Shown one piece after another: positions 58,476-64,000 of a stretch of DNA of 64,000 nucleotides (its first letter is position 1; every line of letters begins with the position of its first letter). Source of the stretch: Cyathus striatus (taxonomy: Eukaryota > Basidiomycota > Agaricomycetes > Agaricales > Nidulariaceae); NCBI GenBank assembly GCA_025738555.1, contig JAOVFP010000011.1, positions 434,001 through 498,000 on the forward strand. The letters run 5' to 3'. Below the pieces are notes generated by a model. That model saw only the letters and a list, made by a program, of their open reading frames with translations, did no database searches and was not told where the DNA came from. The translations under genes were made by a program, and so were the position numbers.

Positions 58476-58815
58476 TCATGTAGTGGTATGTCGACTGTAT
58501 AGACCTAGTATCTTGATCGCCTAGTCCCCATTTTATAGATTTATGTAGCAGTGTGCAAGTAACATGTCGTTCCACATAGCTCTATGTAGCAGTCATGTGA
58601 TCATCATAGTGCTATACATTATGCAGCAATTCAGTGTAGAGATATATAATCAAGTGCAGGTGCAACAAAACCTGACATGCTACCCAGTATATTGAGTATG
58701 CATAGCATTTGTAAGTACGCAGCCACTATATAGCATGCTTGTGGAAACATTATTGCACGGCAGTATGGGTATTCATTGAGACAAATGCGACATTGAGACA
58801 TGGTGTTTACATATA

Positions 58816-60683
58816 CTACTCAGGACCATCGTGCTCCGCTGCGTCTGACTCACCCTCAGTATCAGTCTCACCCGATCTCCCCTCCAGCTCCTTCCAGGCA
58901 CTGTCAATGAGATCACCAACAAGCTGTGGTGCTACTGGGTTGTCATTGATCACTCCAGCATAACGTCTAGATCACCCAAGCATTCATCAGTACATTTGTA
59001 ACAAAGTAATGACAATGCTTACCGTGCACGCTGACATAACTTCTTGTGTATCTTTTCTGTCACAGCAGGGTTGAGGCCATTCCACAGCTCAAGGTCATTA
59101 AGGTGGGCTCTATACTTGGCTTCGGCAATGGTTTCAGTAAACAAGGCCTGCTTTCAGCTGCCTGTAGACCATTCTTCGATACTGAAGGATAGCTATGTGT
59201 GTAGAATCAGTAAATAGATATTCAGGGTTTAAATTAAAGAACGTACTGCAGTGAATATCAATGCAAGACACTCCAGCGGAAGGGGGTTGAAGTACTGATC
59301 AAAGACGACACCATCAGTGTTACCCTGGCGATACCATGTCTCATGAAGGATGTTCGACACGATAGGGTTCTGACAGTATCCTTTATGCTCACTAGGGTTC
59401 TTGAAGCCATTATTAGGTTATGTTAACTACCACATGCCCACAATAGCTACGTACCTTGTAATGAAAGTCAGATTTTGTGTCGAGCATTTCACAAAGCCTG
59501 CAGTTCTTTGCTATAGCTGCGCCATTGCCTACTGTACTGAACATGTAGTGTGATTGGACAACAGCACGTGCATTCTTGATAACCTGGCCACGTATACAAC
59601 TGCCACGAGACCTAACCTAGATGATAATCCTGATGTGAGAACAACAGAAGAAAAGAGAGAAGTCCAACATACCAGACGACGAATATGCTCAGTCAAATCC
59701 CAGTCTTCATCTTGGGATGTCATAACATCTCCCCAAATACTCTGCATCCATTCAAGACTCTTCTTCTCTGTCGGAAAGGCATTAATCGTAGAAATGCGAA
59801 CCTCATACTCATCTATCACCATTTGCATAACAGGTTGAGCATCAAGGGCATAGTCGCTCACAGCTGGCTTGTTCCCCGGTTGGTACAGTGGTTTAAAGGG
59901 AGGGCCAGCTGACTTCACAACTTCGGAAGCTTCAGGGGATGAAAATTGAATCAACGATTGTGGAGGGGAAGAACCCCGAGCTGTTGACAGTGCTTCTGTT
60001 GGTGGAGAACTTTGACCAACTGATGTGAACCGAGTTGTGAATTGTGGTGGTGATGAAGCCAGTGAAGTATCTTGAGTCAGTGGCCTTGGCATTGGACGAG
60101 GGGCAGCCAATTTTGAAACCATGTGAAGAGCGGTAGGAGTGTTAATATTGTTGGAAGAAGCTATAGGTCGGATCTAACAATTATGTGAACATTGAGTACC
60201 TTATAGCATTGTGAAAGAATACATACTGAACTGGAAAACACATTATCATATATTTCAAGCCCATCCTCACTTTCAACGTCTTTATCTGACATTCAGCACT
60301 GGGATTAGACATGTCTACATGTAATGCTTCAAGAATAGCGTACCATTGTCCTTGGGCAGGTCCCCTGAAGCTGCACCCCTGTCTCTTCGTGACTGCTGTT
60401 GATGCTGTTGACGTAGATACTCTTCGATAACATTGGGATCTATCTGATCAAGCTGATCATGATGCTGGTTTTCACCAGCAGCATCTTATTATTGATTAGA
60501 AAAGAACAGAGCTCAAGATGTTGAAAGCTTACCCAATTTTTTTGACTTAACCTGCCATGATTTGGACTTGTTACCAGCAGGAGGCTTTCGTTTCTTGGTA
60601 GCAGGTGAATGTTCGACCTGACTTTCATCAGCAGAATCATTGCTTTCAATAGCTTTGTGAGAAGAAGATGAGCGAGATGGCAT
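58816..60683 (-). pseudogene. DUF6532-like protein gene
   Basis: ATG at 60683 (MPSRSSSSHKAIESNDSAD), then a basic KKRKPP run and a Gln-rich exon (EEYLRQQHQQQSRRDRG). A Pro/Ser-rich exon (60122 to about 59672) ends DEYEVRISTINAFPTEKK. Next come RGQVIKNARAVVQSHYMFS...CRLCEMLDTKSDFHYK, QNPIVSNILHETWYRQGNTDG...PLPLECLALIFTA, then IEEWSTGS(TGA 59154-59156)KQALF with AKYRAHLNDL, and an acidic last exon ending HDGPE at 58816. The HYxF, NPI and VVF.....PLPLE.LAL pattern is that of DUF6532 (agaricomycete-specific, function unknown). The one nonsense change fits CGA to TGA. It is divergent from the Plavaka gene 171 bp away. Confidence 0.75.
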
Positions 60684-60854
60684 GAGGGGGGTGGGAGTAG
60701 AGAAGGAAGGGTGATGGACTGTTGAAATTTTTGAGCTCGATCACTTTTCTCGATCACAACATTTGGATTGGTAGTGCTCCGGCAGTGAACAACCCTCACC
60801 TCATCGCACAATATTCATCACCCATTACTTCTCTAGTAATAGTAAATTGCCACA
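60684..60854. promoter_or_regulatory. 171-bp shared upstream region of a divergent gene pair
   Basis: The start codons of the DUF6532-like gene (minus) and the Plavaka gene (plus) face away from each other across this interval, so it must contain both promoters. No clear TATA element was identified. Confidence 0.5.
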
Positions 60855-63800
60855 ATGAAGAAATGCAATTTCTGTCTACAGACATACCGTACCTTGCAAG
60901 GCCTTTCATCACATCTATCACAGTCCACAAAATGCAATGCAAGCCTCTTCAACTCAACCAGTTCAACTCCCCACAAGCGAGATAGAACACAGGAGAAGGC
61001 TACAAATCAAGAGGATATCATTGACACAAACGCTACGAACCAAGAAGATATAGAGCTTCGTGATAACTATTCTGATATGGACTGGTTAGACACTGATAAC
61101 GATGCTATATATGACGACTGCGACCCACCATTAAATGACACATTGGACAATGAGCCAGCATTAGAAGAACATATGTCTAAGCGACCTAGACTGGAAGAGG
61201 AAGAAGAGAACAACGAGCAGTTGTTCATACAAGATTTCCCACCAGAACGACAAGCTGGTGCCCCCAAACAACAAATTCCAATGAAATTTGAGCAGTTCAG
61301 ATTGAAGCAGATGAACGAGGGAAAAGATCCATGGTACCCTTATACAAGTCAGGATAACTGGGAGCTAGCACGGTGGTTGATGACTTCTGGAGTTAGTCAA
61401 AAGAAGATGACGAAGTTTCTTAAACTGCGATCTGTGAGTTATTTTAATACAATGAAATGAGGTAGAGTACTTAAATGAGAAAACCTTGAATAGATCAGTC
61501 ATGGGGCAAAGCCATCATTTCATAACGTCCGTTCACTGCTGTCAGGCGTAGACAAGTTTCTACCAACTGGGCCTAAATGGGACTATACAGCTTTCGAGGT
61601 TACTGGAAATGAGCTTGACCATGAAGGAAACCAAATGACAGAGACCATAATGCTATGGAGGCGAGACCCTGTGGAATGTATTAAAGAGCTTATTGGAAAT
61701 CCAGCATTCAAAGACAACTTGGTTTATGAACCTTGTAAAGTATTTCGTGACAAAGATTGCAAAAACCGTGTGTATGGAGAAATGTGGACGGGTGACTGGT
61801 GGTGGGATATGCAGGTATGCACACAGTAATACCAAGGACTGTTGGAGTTTCAATAATTGACGAGAATGTTTAAAACAGAAGGACTTACTGAATGGTGCAA
61901 CAGTTACCCCAGTGATCTTGTCATCAGACAAGACTAATCTATCTCGATTTAGTGGGGACAAAGCTGCATGGCCAGTCTATCTCTCTATCGGAAATATAGA
62001 GAAATCAGTTCGTCGTCAACCAACCAAGTGAGCTATGGTACTGATTGGCTACATACCTGTTACAAAGTTAAAGTGCTTCACAAAGAACCAGCGTTCTGCT
62101 GAAGGTCACCAGCTCTTTCATGAATGTATGCGAGAGCTGTTAAAGCCATTACTTGAGGCAGGGTTGAAGGGGATTGACATGGTGTGCGCAGATGGATTTG
62201 TGCGAACAATATACCCACTTATTGCAGCATACATTGCGGACTACCCTGAGCAATGCCTCATTGTGTGTTGTCAGGAGAACTCTTGTCCATGCTGTCTTGT
62301 CAAGTCTGATAAACGAGGTGATGCCTTGGACCATTCGAAATCATGCGATCCAGCAACAACACTAATGAACTTGTTGAACAAGGCCGTTGGAAAGGACTGT
62401 CCAGATTTTGCTGATCAGAATCTCCGACTTATCAATCCATTCTGGAGAGACTTCTTACCTATCTGTGACATATTCCAATGTATTACACCCGATATTCTTC
62501 ATCAACTCCACAAAGGGGTATTTAAAGATCATGTCGTCAACTGGGCGATTAAGTCAATGGATGGTAGTCAAGCCGAGAATATCAAAGAAATTGATGATTG
62601 CTTCAGAGCAATGACGACTCACCCAACACTTCGGCATTTTAAAAAAGGCATATCTCTCACATCACAGTGGACTGGAACAGAACACAAGAACATGGAGAAA
62701 GTGTTCCTAGGCATAGTTGCTGGAGTAACCAATTCCAGGGTTCAAAAAGTTGTTAAAGGCGTTCTGGACTTCATATATTATGCACACTTCGAAACTCACA
62801 CAACCGAATCACTCACTGCATTAGATGATGCTTGGGAAGTCATTCATCTTAATAAAGATGTTTTCATCGAGCTTGGGGTTCGAGAACACTTCAATATAAG
62901 CAAGCTTCACAATATAAAGCATTATTGTGTTGCAATTCGCTCTCGGGGAACAGCAGATGGTTTCAGTACTGAAGGAACTGAGCGCCTCCATATAGATCTG
63001 GCAAAGAATGGATATAATGTGTCAAATAAGAAGGAATACACATTGCAAATGACAACATGGCTGCAACGTCAAGAATCAATTCATGAGTTTGGAGTGTACT
63101 TACAATGGGCAGTACCAGGTTATGTTATGGAGCTGGCAGAGGATGACGAAGAAAGCAATACAGAAGATCTAAAGGATGAAGTGATCAATGTAACAGAAAA
63201 CGGCAACTCAGAAACAATTGAAGCTAATGGAGTCATACCATATTCAATTGCAAAGTTGGCCCCTTTCCCACATGTCTCTGTATCTCAGATCATTAATGAC
63301 TATGGCGCTGTCGATTTCCTGTGGTATCTCCAACAAGCTCTTGGTGTAACTCATGAGGAGGATACTATTTTCCCAGTTTATAAGCAATTCATGCTTACCC
63401 TGCCTCCAATCTGGAAGTCTCACATCGCAAGATTATAGATGTTGTACATGCTACTCGCCCTCAGCCATCCAAGACCAGTAAAAGTGGATTGATCGAAGCT
63501 ACTAGTGGGCGCTCAAGTACTGTTCTAGTACAGATAAAGGAGTGTGAAAGAAATAAAGGGCCTCTAAATGGTTAGCATTCTGATTGTCGAGTGTGAGCAT
63601 TATTTGACTTACCACTTGTTATAGGACTTCGTGTTGCACAGGTGTGAGTGATCTTCAGGGTGCCCCAGGAGAATGGCAAGTTCTCGCAACCTATGGCTTT
63701 TGTTCACTGGTTTAAAGCCTTTTCTGCCAATCCTATCAAGGACCTTGACATGTTCAAGGTTTCTTTGTCAACTAACACACATGTTCAAAATGCAGGAGTG

Positions 63801-64000
63801 ACTCCAATTTCACGTATCATTCGCACCTGCCATCTCCTTCCAGTTTTTGGTGAGAAGATAACTTCTGAGTGGCTCTCACCTGGTGCACTTCAGAACCTTG
63901 AATTATCGTTCTTCCTCAATCCATATATTCGCCATTATGATTTCTACTTCTTTCACTACCAATATAGTTTATTCAGGAAGATTGCGCGTCAAGTAGAAGT
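60855..64000 (+). pseudogene. Plavaka-type transposase (runs to window edge)
   Basis: ATG at 60855 starts with a C2H2-type finger (CNFCLQTYRTLQGLSSHLSQ). An acidic region follows, then the conserved YPYTSQDNWELARWLMTSGVS. Introns 61434-61493 and 61815-61878. The next parts read WDMQ|KDLLNGATVTPVILSSDKT and WPVYLSIGNIEKSVRRQPTK, which is typical of Plavaka. Defects: TGA 62029-62031 (RQPTK*AMVLIGYIPVTK), a one-base shift near 63410-63420 (frame resumes IIDVVHATRP), and TGA 63645-63647 after GLRVAQV. Later segments include SCPCCLVKSDKRG, DILHQLHKGVFKDH and GTERLHIDLAKNGY, all family hallmarks. The last bases are still in frame (FRKIARQVE), so the C-terminus may lie outside. Both TGAs fit CGA to TGA. 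Confidence 0.85.

Overview
The window looks like a transposon-dense, gene-poor stretch of an agaricomycete (basidiomycete fungus) genome. The evidence is short GT-AG introns of about 47-65 nt, a Plavaka-type transposase, KDZ-type transposases with CxC5/CxC6-like cysteine clusters, a DUF6532-like protein and a fungal 7TM-type membrane protein. I see no gene that is clearly an intact host housekeeping gene. Nearly every recognisable coding region is a transposon gene or a decayed gene fragment.

Layout. 1-2238: 5' part of a minus-strand gene, split by element X1 (357-2048). 2239-4500: spacer, a small ORF and an LTR-like block. 4501-6381: X2, an inverted second copy of X. 6450-9465: three small gene remnants. 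9.9-15.7 kb and 18.2-19.6 kb: duplicated gene-like fragments and pyrimidine-rich or codon-repeat sequence. 15704-18172: element Y1, which carries a piece of 18S rRNA. 19944-20717: 7TM-like gene. 21595-23603: satellite-armed element U1. 24344-37406: KDZ-B, a two-gene KDZ transposon split by KDZ-A (27352-35622), a nearly intact relative with an 8-bp target duplication. 37.5-38.6 and 54.3-55.1 kb: two decayed copies of a secreted/transmembrane protein gene. 39.7-40.8 and 56.2-57.1 kb: foldback elements Z1 and Z2. 42376-47582: Y2, with MITE V1 nested in it. 48.5-52.0 kb: an unrecognised multi-exon gene plus a dead Tc1/mariner-type transposase between inverted repeats. 52419-53914: a non-autonomous KDZ-A derivative. 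57647-58309: MITE V2. 58816-64000: a DUF6532-like gene head to head with a Plavaka transposase gene that runs off the right edge.

How it fits together. KDZ-A and KDZ-B are two versions of one mobile system. Each has a lysine/glutamate-tailed accessory gene followed by a transposase with CxC5-like, CxC6-like and catalytic segments. They are accompanied by satellite-armed non-autonomous elements (52419-53914, X1, X2, probably U1) that share terminal motifs and, where testable, 8-bp target duplications. Arms of several families are built from 19-bp units starting GTGACA or from 11-bp units.

Most genes are broken by in-frame TGA codons best explained as CGA to TGA changes, that is C to T at CpG, the signature of cytosine methylation or RIP-like decay. 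Flanking 8-mers of U1 and of a U fragment at 39453 indicate that about 16 kb containing both KDZ elements was inverted by recombination between U copies.
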